A stretch of DNA of 64,000 nt from positions 1-64,000 of the forward strand of contig SSEB01000008.1 of NCBI GenBank assembly GCA_008012115.1, in the 5' to 3' direction. The position numbers and the translations under genes are program-made. This DNA is from Nevskiaceae bacterium (GTDB lineage: Bacteria; Pseudomonadota; Gammaproteobacteria; Nevskiales; Nevskiaceae). This document shows positions 18,697 to 28,636 of this stretch, piece by piece. The first letter of the stretch is position 1, and every line of letters begins with the position of its first letter. The notes under the pieces are model-generated. The model had not been told where the DNA came from. It saw nothing but the letters and a program-made list of their open reading frames with translations, and made no database searches.

Positions 18697-19935
18697 TTAA
18701 AAATTGCCCTTGAACCAGTTGCTGATGCGGCCCAGGAGATAGCCCGCGCCCGCACCGCCATCCGTGCCGCGCACCGCCAACTTGGGCTGATCCTGGGCGC
18801 CGTACAGCAGGAGCCCGACCGCCGTCGAATAAGCCGGATTGCGCACCACATCCTTCAGTCCCTGGATGTTCTGCGGCGCGCCCAGCCGCACGGGCAGTTC
18901 GAACACCGCCTCGGCCAGTTCGCGCACGCCCGGCATCTGCGCCGAACCGCCGGTCAGCACCAGCCCGCTGGCGATGACGTCGTAGAAATCGCTGCGATGC
19001 AGCTCCTTGCGGATGAAGCGGAACAGTTCCTCGTAGCGTGGTTTGATGACCTCGGCCAGCGTGTGGCGCGACAGCAGGCGCTCGGGCATTTCGCCGACGC
19101 TCTTGACCTCGATCATCTCGTCACTGGCGGCGAACTCCGGCAACGCGCAGCCGAAGCGCACCTTGATCTCCTCGGCGTAGGGCACCGGTGTGCGGAACGC
19201 CACCGAGATGTCGTTGGTGACCTGGTCACCGGCGATCGGCAGCACGGCGGTGTGACGCACCGAACCGCCCTTGAACACGGCGATGTCACTGGTGCCGCCA
19301 CCGATGTCGACCATGCACACGCCCAGGTCGCGTTCATCCGGCATCAGCACGGCATAGCTGGACGCGAGATGCTGCAGGATCAGCTTGTCGACGCGCAGGC
19401 CGCAGGACTCGACGCACTTCTGCAGATTCTGCGTCGCGCTGAGACTGCCGGTGACCATGTGCACGTGCGCCTCCAGACGCACACCAGACATCCCGACCGG
19501 CTCATGGATGCCGTCCTGGCCGTCGACCACGAATTCCTGGGGCACCACATGCAGGATGCGCTGGTCGGCGGGAATCGCCATCGCACGCGCCGCATCGATC
19601 ACGGCCTCGACATCGCGCTCGTGCACCTCGCGGTTGCGCACTGGCACTACGCCGGTGGAGTTGAAGCTCTTGATGTGCGCCCCGGAGACGCCGACGTAGA
19701 CCGACTGCGCGCGGCAGCCCGCCATCTGCTCGGCGTTCTCCACCGCGCGGCGGATCGACTGCACGGTCGCATCGATGTTGACGACCACGCCCTTCTTCAG
19801 CCCGCGCGAAGGCGCCGCGCCCTCGCCGACGACCTCGATGCGCCCGTCCGGCATCACCTCGCCAACAACGCAGACCACCTTCGACGTACCGATATCCAGG
19901 CCCACCAGCAGATTCCGGACTTCGCGCTTGCTCAT
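18697..19935 (-). CDS. ftsA: Cell division protein FtsA
   Basis: The 412-residue actin-like protein that tethers FtsZ to the membrane. Nucleotide-binding motifs are GLDIGTSKV, VDIGGGTSDIAVF and GLVLTGGSAQMPG. The C-terminal amphipathic helix is ISNWFKGNF. The start overlaps the ftsQ stop by 4 bp. Confidence 0.97.
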   Translation of the reverse strand: MSKREVRNLLVGLDIGTSKVVCVVGEVMPDGRIEVVGEGAAPSRGLKKGVVVNIDATVQSIRRAVENAEQMAGCRAQSVYVGVSGAHIKSFNSTGVVPVRNREVHERDVEAVIDAARAMAIPADQRILHVVPQEFVVDGQDGIHEPVGMSGVRLEAHVHMVTGSLSATQNLQKCVESCGLRVDKLILQHLASSYAVLMPDERDLGVCMVDIGGGTSDIAVFKGGSVRHTAVLPIAGDQVTNDISVAFRTPVPYAEEIKVRFGCALPEFAASDEMIEVKSVGEMPERLLSRHTLAEVIKPRYEELFRFIRKELHRSDFYDVIASGLVLTGGSAQMPGVRELAEAVFELPVRLGAPQNIQGLKDVVRNPAYSTAVGLLLYGAQDQPKLAVRGTDGGAGAGYLLGRISNWFKGNF

Positions 19936-20690
19936 TTTTTTCCCCCTGCGGCATCGACCGGCACGCGCCAGGCCACCGCAAATCCATTGGTGTAACGAAG
20001 ATCGACGTAATTCACTTCAGCCAGCCGCTGTCCCAGCGCACGCACCATCGGACCGGCGATCGTGTCGAGCTTGGCATCCGGCTCGCCCTGGCCCAGCCGC
20101 AATTCGATGCCGCCCGAGGTGTAAGCCAGCCATTCGCCGCGCGCGTTCATGCCCAGGCGTTGCAGCGGGAAGGGTGTCGCGGCCAGTTTCGGCGACAGAC
20201 GCCTGTAGGCCTCCATCACTTCGCGCTCGTGACCCGGCGGGCCGAACAGCTGCGGCAGCTCCTGCACGAGATCCTTGGCCTCCGGCTCGAAGGCCACGGC
20301 CTGCGTGCTGAGCAATCCCTTGTCGCCCCAGCGCGCGAACGGCTCGCGCTCCCAGACGCGGATGCGCAGATCGTCCGGCCACACGCGCTCGACACGCGCA
20401 TGCTCCACCCAGGGCAGTCGCTCCAGTTGCGCGCGCAACTGATCGAGATCGACCGCCAGGAATCCACTGCCAATCTGCTCGGCCGCGACCGCCCGGATCT
20501 GGTCCGGCGGCACATGCTTGAACGGACCCTGCACCTGAAGGCGACCTACGGCCGCGTCGCGATGCACGGTCGCGTAAAGGCCGCCGGCACCGAGGATCAG
20601 GACCAGCGCCGACAGCCCCGCCAGCACGGGGCGGAGATTGATGCGGTCGGCGCGGAACCCGTCCATGGTCATTGCATCAGCCGCCATCAC
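19932..20690 (-). CDS. ftsQ: Cell division protein FtsQ
   Basis: A 252-residue bitopic membrane protein: short cytoplasmic tail, one span (LSALVLILGAGGLYATV), then POTRA (VQGPFKHVPPDQIRAV) and FtsQ beta domains in the periplasm. It links FtsA/FtsN-side signals to FtsB/FtsL. The start overlaps the ddl stop; an internal ATG (MTMDGFRAD) is possible. Confidence 0.95.
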   Translation of the reverse strand: MMAADAMTMDGFRADRINLRPVLAGLSALVLILGAGGLYATVHRDAAVGRLQVQGPFKHVPPDQIRAVAAEQIGSGFLAVDLDQLRAQLERLPWVEHARVERVWPDDLRIRVWEREPFARWGDKGLLSTQAVAFEPEAKDLVQELPQLFGPPGHEREVMEAYRRLSPKLAATPFPLQRLGMNARGEWLAYTSGGIELRLGQGEPDAKLDTIAGPMVRALGQRLAEVNYVDLRYTNGFAVAWRVPVDAAGGKK

Positions 20691-21624
20691 CGGACCCCAG
20701 CGTGGTTTCGAGCAGCGCCCAGCACAGATCGGCGTAGCTCATGCCCCGCGCCTTGGCCGCCATCGGTACCAGCGAATGCGAGGTCATGCCGGGCAGCGTG
20801 TTGATCTCCAGCAGCCAGGGCTGCCCCTGCGCGTCCATCATGAAATCCACACGCCCCCAGTCTTCGCAGCCAATCAGTTCGAAGGCGCGCGCGCAGATCG
20901 ACTGCAGGCGCCGTTCGTGTTCCGGCGCAAGGCCCGCCGGGCAGTGGTAGCGCGTGTTGTTGGAGATGTACTTGGCGTGGTAGTCGTAGAACTCACCATC
21001 CGGCTCGATGCGAATGACCGGCAGCGCCTCGCCGTCGAGCACGGGGCAGGTGTATTCGCCGCCCGCGATGAACTGCTCGGCGATGACCGTGCGGCCGTCG
21101 CCCCGCGCCTCGGCAAAGGCCTGTTCGATCTGCGCCGCCTGCTTGACCTTGGAAACCCCGACGCTGGAACCGTCCGCGGCGGGCTTGATGATGAAGGGGA
21201 ATCCGAACCTCCGCGCCGCCTCGTGGGCATCGCGTACGTCATTCAGCACTGCAAAATCCGGCGTCGGCAATCCCTCGGCTTTCCAGATACGCTTGGTGCG
21301 CAGCTTGTCCATCGCCAGTGCCGACGCCAGCACGCCGCTGCCCGGATAGGGCAGGCCGTGCAGATCGAGGATCGCCTGCACCGTGCCATCCTCGCCGCCG
21401 GTGCCATGCATGATGTTGAAGACGCGGTCGTAGCCCTGCGAACCGAGGTTCAGCACGGTCGCCTTGTCGGCATCGACCGCGGTGACATCCACGCCCCGGT
21501 CACGCAACGCCTCGAACACGCCCTGCCCGCTCCACAGCGAGACCTGGCGCTCGGCCGACCAGCCGCCCATCAAGACCGCAACGCGGCCAAACACTTTGGG
21601 ATCGCTGACTCGCCTACGCGCCAC
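20677..21624 (-). CDS. ddl: D-alanine--D-alanine ligase
   Basis: A 315-residue ATP-grasp enzyme of the DdlB type. Motifs include GTGGEDGTVQ, the ATP-grasp lid (KPAADGSSVGVSKV) and the metal-binding end (EINTLPGMTSHSLVPMAA). It sits between murB and ftsQ in the dcw order. Confidence 0.97.
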   Translation of the reverse strand: MARRRVSDPKVFGRVAVLMGGWSAERQVSLWSGQGVFEALRDRGVDVTAVDADKATVLNLGSQGYDRVFNIMHGTGGEDGTVQAILDLHGLPYPGSGVLASALAMDKLRTKRIWKAEGLPTPDFAVLNDVRDAHEAARRFGFPFIIKPAADGSSVGVSKVKQAAQIEQAFAEARGDGRTVIAEQFIAGGEYTCPVLDGEALPVIRIEPDGEFYDYHAKYISNNTRYHCPAGLAPEHERRLQSICARAFELIGCEDWGRVDFMMDAQGQPWLLEINTLPGMTSHSLVPMAAKARGMSYADLCWALLETTLGSGDGG

Positions 21625-22492
21625 GGGCTTCTCCGATGATCTTCACTTCCGGCTCCAGTTCGACCCCCTGCTGCCGCTGTACCTCGGCGCGCAGATGCGC
21701 GATCAGGGCCTCGACATCGGCGGCGCGGGCGTCGTCCTCGGTGATGATGAAATTGGCATGCAGCGTCGAGACTTGCGCGCCGCCGATGCGATAGCCCTTG
21801 AGACCGCTGGCCTCGATCAGGCGTGCGGCGTGATCCCCCGGCGGGTTGCGGAAGGTGCTGCCAGCACTTGGCTTGCCCACGGGCTGCGTCGCCTTGCGTC
21901 GCGCCAGCCAGGCTTTCATGTCCTGCTCGGCGGTGCCGTCGGCGTCGGGTTCAAAACGGAAGCGCGCGGCAATGAACCCGACCATGTCCGTCGGCAACTC
22001 GACATGGCGATAGCCGTAACGGAACAGGCTGCGCGGCAGCCAGACGCAGCGGCCATCGCGGAACATCGCCTCGACCTCCTGCACGACGTTCCAGGTCTCG
22101 CCGCCGTGCGCGCCGGCATTCATCGCCAGCGCGCCGCCGACCGTGCCGGGGATGCCGGCGAAGAATCCCGCGCCGGCCAGCTTCTGGCCCACGCAAAACT
22201 TGGCAAGACGCGCGCAATGAACGCCCGCCTCGGCCAGCACGCCGAGTTCGCCGTCCATTTCCAGGCGATCGAGCGCGCCGTGCAGGCAGATCACCGTGCC
22301 GCGCACGCCGCCATCGCGTACCAGCAGGTTGCTGCCAAGCCCGATCCAGTGGATCGGCTCGTCCGCCGGCAGCGAGGCCACGAAACGGATCAGCTCTTCG
22401 CGGTCGGCGGGCTCGAAGTAGCGGTCCGCCGGGCCGCCCACCCGCCAGGAGGTATGGCGCGACAGCGGCTCGTTGTGCAGCAGCACGCTCAT
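21614..22492 (-). CDS. murB: UDP-N-acetylenolpyruvoylglucosamine reductase MurB
   Basis: A 292-residue FAD enzyme that makes UDP-MurNAc. FAD-binding motifs are [12 protein letters not shown] and [20 protein letters not shown]. The catalytic serine lies in [12 protein letters not shown]. Length fits the shorter type II-like form without the extra loop. It overlaps murC by 4 bp. Confidence 0.97.
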   Translation of the reverse strand: MSVLLHNEPLSRHTSWRVGGPADRYFEPADREELIRFVASLPADEPIHWIGLGSNLLVRDGGVRGTVICLHGALDRLEMDGELGVLAEAGVHCARLAKFCVGQKLAGAGFFAGIPGTVGGALAMNAGAHGGETWNVVQEVEAMFRDGRCVWLPRSLFRYGYRHVELPTDMVGFIAARFRFEPDADGTAEQDMKAWLARRKATQPVGKPSAGSTFRNPPGDHAARLIEASGLKGYRIGGAQVSTLHANFIITEDDARAADVEALIAHLRAEVQRQQGVELEPEVKIIGEARGA

Positions 22493-23922
22493 GCCTTGCC
22501 CCGGAAATGCTGCTCGAGCTGCGCCGGCACGCCGCCGATATCACCGGCGCCCAGCGTCAGCACCAGGTCGCCATCCTTGAGCACCGATTCCAGCGCACGC
22601 GGCACGTCCTGCACGCCGCGCAGGAACACCGGCTCCACCGCTCCGCGCGCACGGATGCCGCGGGCCAGGGCGCGACCGTCGGCACCGTCGATGGGCTCCT
22701 CGCCCGCCGCGTAAACCTCGCAGAGCAGCAGCACATCGGCCTGCGAGAGAATCTCGCAGAAGTCGTCGAAGAGATCGCGCGTACGGCTGAAACGATGCGG
22801 CTGGAACACCACCACCAGCCGGCGCGTCGGATGCGCCGCCCGCATTGCCTGGAAGGTTGCGGCGATCTCGCGCGGGTGATGGCCGTAATCGTCCACCAGC
22901 AGTGCGCTGCCGCCCGCGAAATGCAGGGCGCCGTGCGGCTCGCAGCGGCGGCCCACGCCCTGGAAACCGGTCAGCGCGCGACGGATCGCCTCGAAGCTCA
23001 CGCCCAGCTCGCGGCCGATGGCGATGGCCGCCAGCACGTTCTGCACGTTGTGCTGGCCCGGCAGGTTCAGATGCAACTCCTCGCGCACGCCGTCCGGCAG
23101 ATGCACGGTGAAGTGCGCACCCGGGCCCTCGGGCCGGATGTCGGTGGCGCGAACGTCTGCATCGGCGGAGAGGCCGTAGGTCAGCACCGGTCGTCCGATC
23201 TCGGGCAGCAAGTCGCGCACCACCGGATCGTCCACGCACATCACCGCCAGGCCGTAAAACGGCAGGCGCTGCAGGAACTCGACGAAGGTCGCCTTCAGGC
23301 GCTTGAAGTCGCCGCCGTAGGTTTCGAGATGATCGGCATCGATGTTGGTGACCGCCGCCATCATCGGTGTGAGATGCAGGAACGAGGCGTCGCTCTCGTC
23401 GGCCTCGGCAACCAGATACGGGCCTTCGCCGAGGCGCGCATTGGCGCCAGCGCTCTTGAGCTTGCCGCCGATCACGTAGGTGGGATCGAGTCCACCCTCG
23501 GCCAGTACGCTGGAGACGAGACTGGTCGTAGTGGTCTTGCCGTGCGTGCCGGCAATGGCGATGCCGTAGCGGAAGCGCATGATCTCCGCCAGCATCTCGG
23601 CGCGACGCACGATGGGAATGCGATGCTCGCGCGCGTACTCGAGCTCCGGATTGCCGGCCTTGACCGCGGTGGAGACCACGACCGCGTCGGCGCGATGCGC
23701 GTTCTCGGCGCGATGACCGAGATGGATGGTGGCGCCCAGGTCGGCGAGCCGGCGCGTCGCCGCGCTCTCCTTGAGATCGGTGCCGCTGACCTCGTAACCG
23801 AGGTTGATCAGCACCTCGGCGATGCCGGCCATGCCGGAACCGCCGATGCCGAGCATGTGGATGCGCCGCACGCGGCGCATCTGCGTGGTCATCAGCTTCT
23901 GCATGCCACCCGGATTCAGCAT
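22489..23922 (-). CDS. murC: UDP-N-acetylmuramate--L-alanine ligase MurC
   Basis: A Mur ligase adding the first amino acid of the peptidoglycan stem. The start at 23922 ([17 protein letters not shown]) gives 477 residues and overlaps the murG stop. The Rossmann motif [16 protein letters not shown]-loop [11 protein letters not shown] and the C-terminal ligase motif [11 protein letters not shown] are present. The long upstream open frame belongs to no gene. Confidence 0.96.
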   Translation of the reverse strand: MLNPGGMQKLMTTQMRRVRRIHMLGIGGSGMAGIAEVLINLGYEVSGTDLKESAATRRLADLGATIHLGHRAENAHRADAVVVSTAVKAGNPELEYAREHRIPIVRRAEMLAEIMRFRYGIAIAGTHGKTTTTSLVSSVLAEGGLDPTYVIGGKLKSAGANARLGEGPYLVAEADESDASFLHLTPMMAAVTNIDADHLETYGGDFKRLKATFVEFLQRLPFYGLAVMCVDDPVVRDLLPEIGRPVLTYGLSADADVRATDIRPEGPGAHFTVHLPDGVREELHLNLPGQHNVQNVLAAIAIGRELGVSFEAIRRALTGFQGVGRRCEPHGALHFAGGSALLVDDYGHHPREIAATFQAMRAAHPTRRLVVVFQPHRFSRTRDLFDDFCEILSQADVLLLCEVYAAGEEPIDGADGRALARGIRARGAVEPVFLRGVQDVPRALESVLKDGDLVLTLGAGDIGGVPAQLEQHFRGKA

Positions 23923-24989
23923 GTCGCACCTCCCGCACGCGCCGCGCTCAGGCATTCCTCGACGATGCGGTCCAGCGCCTGCGGCTGGGCGCTGTCGCGC
24001 GCCGCCTGCGCCATGCGCACCAGACGCGCGCGGTCGCCGAGCAGCTCGCCGAGCACAGCCGTAAGCTTTGCGGCGTCGAGATCGCGTTCCTGCGCCAGCA
24101 GCGCGGCACCGGCACGCACCAGGTATTCGCCGTTGCGCGTCTGGTGGTCGTCCACCGCCGCCGGAAACGGCACCAGCAACGCCGCGCAACCGGCCGCCGC
24201 CAGTTCCGCCACGGTGGACGCGCCGGCGCGACACACCACCAGGTCCGCCCAGGCATAGGCGGCGGGCATGTCGGTGATGAAGGCCTCGACGCTGGCCTCG
24301 ACCCCTGCCTCGGCATAGGCGCGCTGCGCCACGTCCAGCGTGCGTCCGGCCTGGTGTCGCACCTGCGGACGTTGCGCCGGCGGCATCAGCGCCAGCGCGC
24401 GTGGCATCAACTCGTTGAGCGCCCGCGCCCCCTGGCTGCCGCCCACCACCAGCACGCGCGCGGGGCCGCTGCGGTCGAGCCTCTGCGCGGGCGGCGGCAA
24501 TTCGGCGAAGCCGGCGCGCACCGGATTACCCACCGCCACGGCGTGGGTGAATGTCTTCGGAAAAGCTTCCAGCACGCGGCTGGCGATGTGCGACAGCAGG
24601 CGGTTGGTGAACCCCGCCACCGCGTTCTGCTCGTGGATCACCAGCGGACGCCGCTGCAGCCACGCGGCCAGGCCGCCCGGGCCGGCGGCGAAACCGCCCA
24701 TGCCGAGCACGAGATCGGGACGCTGACGGCGCAGCACCGCGAAGGCGTCGCGCACGGCGCGCAGCAACAGCAGCGGCGCCTGCAGCAGCTTGATCATCCC
24801 TTTTCCGCGCAGGCCGCTGACGCGGATGAATTCCATCGGGATGCCGAGCGGCAGGATGGTGCGCGACTCGAAACTCTCCGGCGCGCCCATCCACACGATC
24901 TCGTGGCCCTGCCGCTGCAGGGCCTGGGCCACCGCCAGCGCCGGAAACACGTGACCGCCGGTGCCGCCAGCCATGATCATGACCTTCAT
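23916..24989 (-). CDS. murG: Undecaprenyl-PP-MurNAc-pentapeptide GlcNAc transferase MurG
   Basis: The 357-residue peripheral membrane glycosyltransferase that makes lipid II. It begins [20 protein letters not shown], the lipid I-binding glycine loop, and has a second loop [15 protein letters not shown] and the UDP-GlcNAc site ([15 protein letters not shown]). Its ATG overlaps the ftsW stop (ATGA). Confidence 0.96.
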   Translation of the reverse strand: MKVMIMAGGTGGHVFPALAVAQALQRQGHEIVWMGAPESFESRTILPLGIPMEFIRVSGLRGKGMIKLLQAPLLLLRAVRDAFAVLRRQRPDLVLGMGGFAAGPGGLAAWLQRRPLVIHEQNAVAGFTNRLLSHIASRVLEAFPKTFTHAVAVGNPVRAGFAELPPPAQRLDRSGPARVLVVGGSQGARALNELMPRALALMPPAQRPQVRHQAGRTLDVAQRAYAEAGVEASVEAFITDMPAAYAWADLVVCRAGASTVAELAAAGCAALLVPFPAAVDDHQTRNGEYLVRAGAALLAQERDLDAAKLTAVLGELLGDRARLVRMAQAARDSAQPQALDRIVEECLSAARAGGATC

Positions 24990-26215
24990 GGCGTCACCTC
25001 GAGGTCCAGGGTCATCGGCGCCACGGAGGGCGCCTTGCGCGGCGCACGGTCCGGGCGTACCGGGTTCTTTACCGGGCCGCCCGCAAGACGGTTCTCGTAG
25101 TCCACCCGCAGGATCAGCCCCAGGATCAGGCACACCGTGATCAGCGAGGAGCCGCCGTAGCTCACCAGCGGCAGCGTCAGGCCCTTGGTCGGGACGATGC
25201 CCATGTTGACCGCCATGTTGATCAGGGCCTGCAGGCCCAGCCAGCCGGACAGTCCGTAGCAGAGATAGGCGCGGAAGCGCTCGTCCATCTGCTCGGCGCA
25301 GCGGCCGATGACGAAGCCGCGCCAGACGATGACGCCGAACAGCGTGATCAGCAGCGCGATGCCGAGCAGGCCGAACTCCTCGGCAAGGATGGCGAAGATG
25401 AAGTCGGTATGCATCTCCGGCAGGTACAGCAGCTTCTGTACGCTGTTGCCCAGGCCCACGCCGGTCCACTCGCCACGACCCACCGCGATCAGCGACTGCG
25501 CCAGCTGCCAGCCGCCGTGGTCGATGTCGGCCCAGGGATTGGTGAAATTCATCAGGCGCTTCATGCGGTAGGCCGCGGTCACGACCAGGATCGCCGCGGC
25601 CACCGCCGCGCTGGCCACCAGCCCGCCGAAATACAGCAGGCGCGCGCCGCCGAGGAACAGCATCAGGAAGGCCACCATGAACAGGATCACGGTGGCGCCG
25701 AAATCCGGCTCCAGCAGCAGCAGCAGCGCCGGGATCATCAGCAGGCCGATGGGATTGAGCAGGCCGCGCAGCGTGTTCTGCAGCTCCGCCTGACGGCGCG
25801 TGATATAGCTGGCGAGGTACAGGATCAGCGCCAGGCGCGCCGGCTCCGACGCCTGCATGCGGAACACGCCCAGTTCGATCCAGCGGCGCGCGTTGTTGAT
25901 CTTGAGGCCAAGCCCAGGGATCAGCACGATCAGCAGTAGGAACACCGCGAACAGCAGCAGCCACATGCGGCTGTTCTCCCACTGTTTCATCGGTACCAGG
26001 AAAATCAGGAACCCGGCTGCAAGCCCCATGCCGACAAACAGCAGCTGGCGGTAGAAATAGTGGAACGGCGCGCCGGTGATCTTCTCGGCCTGCGCGACCG
26101 AGGCCGAGGCCACCATCACCAGTCCCCAGGTCAGCAGCACCAGCGCGGCGCCGACAAAAATGCCGTCGAGGCCATAGCGTGCGGTGGGCAATTCCAGCGA
26201 GCGCATGAACTTCAT
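24986..26215 (-). CDS. ftsW: Peptidoglycan glycosyltransferase FtsW (SEDS family)
   Basis: A 409-residue polytopic protein with about ten membrane helices. The SEDS signature is visible (LLGIALLITLFGVIVWRG and PTKGLTLPLVSYGGSSL). It polymerises lipid II at the septum together with FtsI. ATGA overlaps link it with murG and murD. Confidence 0.97.
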   Translation of the reverse strand: MKFMRSLELPTARYGLDGIFVGAALVLLTWGLVMVASASVAQAEKITGAPFHYFYRQLLFVGMGLAAGFLIFLVPMKQWENSRMWLLLFAVFLLLIVLIPGLGLKINNARRWIELGVFRMQASEPARLALILYLASYITRRQAELQNTLRGLLNPIGLLMIPALLLLLEPDFGATVILFMVAFLMLFLGGARLLYFGGLVASAAVAAAILVVTAAYRMKRLMNFTNPWADIDHGGWQLAQSLIAVGRGEWTGVGLGNSVQKLLYLPEMHTDFIFAILAEEFGLLGIALLITLFGVIVWRGFVIGRCAEQMDERFRAYLCYGLSGWLGLQALINMAVNMGIVPTKGLTLPLVSYGGSSLITVCLILGLILRVDYENRLAGGPVKNPVRPDRAPRKAPSVAPMTLDLEVTP

Positions 26216-27546
26216 GCCGCGTCTCCGGCGAAGGCGCGCACTGCGGCGCGGAACTGTTCGCCGCGGTCGACGTAGCTCTTGAACTGGTCGAAGCTTGCGC
26301 AGGCCGGCGACAGCAGCACACGGTCGCCGCGCAGCGCCAGCGCGCGGGCGCGGCGCAGCGCAGCGTGCAGGTCGGGCTCGCGATACACCGGCAGCGCGCC
26401 AAAGACGTCGGATTCGATGCGGCCCGCGTCCTCGCCGAACAGCACGGCGGCGCGGCCCTTCTGCGCCAGCGGCGCACGCAACTCGGAAAAGTCCTGGCCC
26501 TTGCCCTGGCCACCGGCGAGCCAGACGATGGGCGCCGGCAGGCCCAGCACCGCCGCCAGCGTGGAGCCGACGTTGGTGCCCTTGGAATCGTTGAAGTAGG
26601 CCACGCCATCCACCTCGGCGACGAACTCGCAGCGATGCGGCAGACCTCTGAACTCGCGCAGCGCACGCAGGCTGGCCTCGCGCGGAATGCCGGCCGCGTC
26701 GGCCAGCGCCAGCGCCGCCAGCGCGTTGGCAGTGTTGTGCGAGCCGAAGATTTTCAGTTGCGACACCGGCAGCAGGGCGTGGCCGTCATGGGCCAGCCAG
26801 TCGGCGCCGTCCTTCTGCACCACGCCGTACTCAGTCGCCGCATCGAGACCGAACCGCCTAGCAGACTGGGGCGCCAGTGCCCGCGCGGCCGGGTCATCGG
26901 CATTGGCGATGGCGATCTCGCAGCCGTCGAAGATGCGCGCCTTCGCCGCGCCGTAGCGCGCCATGGTGCCGTGGCGATCGAGGTGATCCTGCGACAGGTT
27001 CAGGAGGGTGGCCGCCCGGCAGCGCAGCGAGTGTGTCGTCTCCAGCTGGAAGCTGGACAGCTCCAGCACGTAGAGCTGCGCGTCGGGTTTGAGCAGGTCC
27101 AGCGCCGGCGTGCCGAGATTGCCGCCGACGCCGACGCGCAGGCCCGCGGCCTTGGCCATCTCGCCGACCAGCGTCGTCACCGTGCTCTTGCCGTTGGAGC
27201 CGGTGATGCCGACGATGGGCGCGTTGGCGGCGCGCGCGAACAACTCGATGTCGCCGATGATTTCCACGCCGGCGTTTTTCAGCGCCAGCGCAGGTTCGGA
27301 GTCCAGCGAAATGCCCGGCGACAGCACACCCGCTCGCAGGGTATGCAAGGGCAAATAAGTTATATTTTGTCCACAGAAATTATTTTTTGCATATATTTTA
27401 TCACTGATCTCGGCGAGCCTGGCGGGAGAGCGGGTGGCATCCCAGACCAGCACCTCGGCGCCTTCGGACAGCAGGTGGCGCACGGCGGCGGCGCCACTGG
27501 CGCCCAGCCCTGCTACCAAGATCCGCTGTCCGGCGTAGCGCGTCAT
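26212..27546 (-). CDS. murD: UDP-MurNAc-L-alanine--D-glutamate ligase MurD, containing an in-frame repeat (E3)
   Basis: A 444-residue Mur ligase adding D-glutamate. The N-terminal Rossmann motif (VAGLGASGAAAV), ATP loop GITGSNGKSTVTTL and ligase motif FNDSKGTNVGSTLAA are intact, so the enzyme is probably functional. Residues 37-73 are encoded by repeat E3. Within it the codons are strikingly AT-rich (residues about 48-68, SDKIYAKNNFCGQNITY region), unlike the rest of the gene. The total length matches other MurD proteins (E. coli 438), so the repeat replaces or recodes native sequence instead of lengthening the protein. Downstream GVLSPGISL matches the family again. Confidence 0.95.
   Translation of the reverse strand: MTRYAGQRILVAGLGASGAAAVRHLLSEGAEVLVWDATRSPARLAEISDKIYAKNNFCGQNITYLPLHTLRAGVLSPGISLDSEPALALKNAGVEIIGDIELFARAANAPIVGITGSNGKSTVTTLVGEMAKAAGLRVGVGGNLGTPALDLLKPDAQLYVLELSSFQLETTHSLRCRAATLLNLSQDHLDRHGTMARYGAAKARIFDGCEIAIANADDPAARALAPQSARRFGLDAATEYGVVQKDGADWLAHDGHALLPVSQLKIFGSHNTANALAALALADAAGIPREASLRALREFRGLPHRCEFVAEVDGVAYFNDSKGTNVGSTLAAVLGLPAPIVWLAGGQGKGQDFSELRAPLAQKGRAAVLFGEDAGRIESDVFGALPVYREPDLHAALRRARALALRGDRVLLSPACASFDQFKSYVDRGEQFRAAVRAFAGDAA
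27327..27436 (+). repeat. 110-bp two-tier palindrome, copy E3, inside murD
   Basis: Outer boxes CACCCGCTC and GAGCGGGTG, exactly 110 bp. GTTATATTTT begins 32 bp from the left end (27359-27368), identical in position to E1, E4 and E6, and TTTATCAC ends 32 bp from the right end. On the coding strand the outer boxes encode Thr-Arg-Ser and Ala-Gly-Val of MurD. The exact length and offsets show that it belongs to the same family as the intergenic copies. Confidence 0.88.
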
Positions 27547-27550
27547 TCGG

Positions 27551-28636
27551 TCACCGGATCTTCAGCGTGGACAGGCCGACCAGCACCAGGATCAGCGTGA
27601 TGATCCAGAAGCGCACGATGATCTTCGGCTCCGGCCAGCCCTTGAGTTCGTAGTGGTGATGCAGCGGTGCCATGCGGAAGATGCGCTTGCCGCCGCTGTA
27701 CTTGAAGTAACCGACCTGCAACGCCACTGAAACCGTCTCGGCGACGAACACGCCGCCCATCACCGCCAGCACCAGTTCCTGCCGCACCAGCACCGCAACC
27801 ACGCCCAGCGCCGCGCCCAGCGCCAGCGCGCCGACGTCACCCATGAACACCTGCGCCGGATAGGCGTTGAACCACAGGAAGCCCAGGCCCGCGCCGGCGA
27901 TCGCGGTGCAGAAGATCGCCAGCTCGCCGACGCCGTTGATGAAGGGAATGCCGAGATAAGTCGCCATCTTGACGTTGCCGGTGGCGTAGGCGAACACCGC
28001 CAGCGCCGAGGCCACCAGCACGCAGGGCATGATGGCGAGGCCGTCGAGGCCGTCGGTGAGGTTGACGGCGTTGCTGGAGCCGACGATGACGAGATAGCTC
28101 CACAGCACGAAGAACAGGCCGAGGTGGATCGAGAATTCCTTGACGAAGGGGAAGATCAGCGTGGTTTCCGCCTCGCTCTTGGCGGTGAGGTAGATCATCA
28201 GCGACACGCCGAAGCCGGCCAGCGACAGCCAGAAATATTTCTTGCGCGCCGGCAGACCCTTGGGATCCTTGTGCTTGATCTTGATGTAGTCGTCGGCGAA
28301 GCCCACCGCGCCGAAGGCCAGCGTCACCAGCAGCGCGAACCAGACGAAGCGGTTGGACAGATTGGCCCAGAGCAGCGTCGAGATCGTGATCGCCACCAGG
28401 ATCAGCACGCCGCCCATCGTCGGCGTGCCGGTTTTCTTGAGGTGCGTCTGCGGACCGTCGCTGCGCACCGGCTGGCCGAACTTGAAGCGGTACAGCCGCT
28501 CGATCATCACCGGGCCGAAGGCGAAGGAGAAGATCAGCGCGGTGAGAATGCCCAGCACCGCGCGCATGGTCAGGTATGTAAACACGTTGAACCCGCTGAC
28601 GTGTTCCTTGAGCAGTTCCGCCAGATACAGAAGCAT
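27551..28636 (-). CDS. mraY: Phospho-MurNAc-pentapeptide transferase MraY
   Basis: A 361-residue, ten-helix integral membrane enzyme that makes lipid I. Conserved Asp motifs are FADDYIKIK and [10 protein letters not shown], and the [11 protein letters not shown] motif is at the C-terminal end. It overlaps murF by one base and is followed by murD after 4 bp. Confidence 0.98.
   Translation of the reverse strand: MLLYLAELLKEHVSGFNVFTYLTMRAVLGILTALIFSFAFGPVMIERLYRFKFGQPVRSDGPQTHLKKTGTPTMGGVLILVAITISTLLWANLSNRFVWFALLVTLAFGAVGFADDYIKIKHKDPKGLPARKKYFWLSLAGFGVSLMIYLTAKSEAETTLIFPFVKEFSIHLGLFFVLWSYLVIVGSSNAVNLTDGLDGLAIMPCVLVASALAVFAYATGNVKMATYLGIPFINGVGELAIFCTAIAGAGLGFLWFNAYPAQVFMGDVGALALGAALGVVAVLVRQELVLAVMGGVFVAETVSVALQVGYFKYSGGKRIFRMAPLHHHYELKGWPEPKIIVRFWIITLILVLVGLSTLKIR

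Noticed and set aside
23923-26666. Long open frames over murC, murG and ftsW
   Set aside because: They are high-GC shadow frames; the true genes start at 23922, 24989 and 26215.
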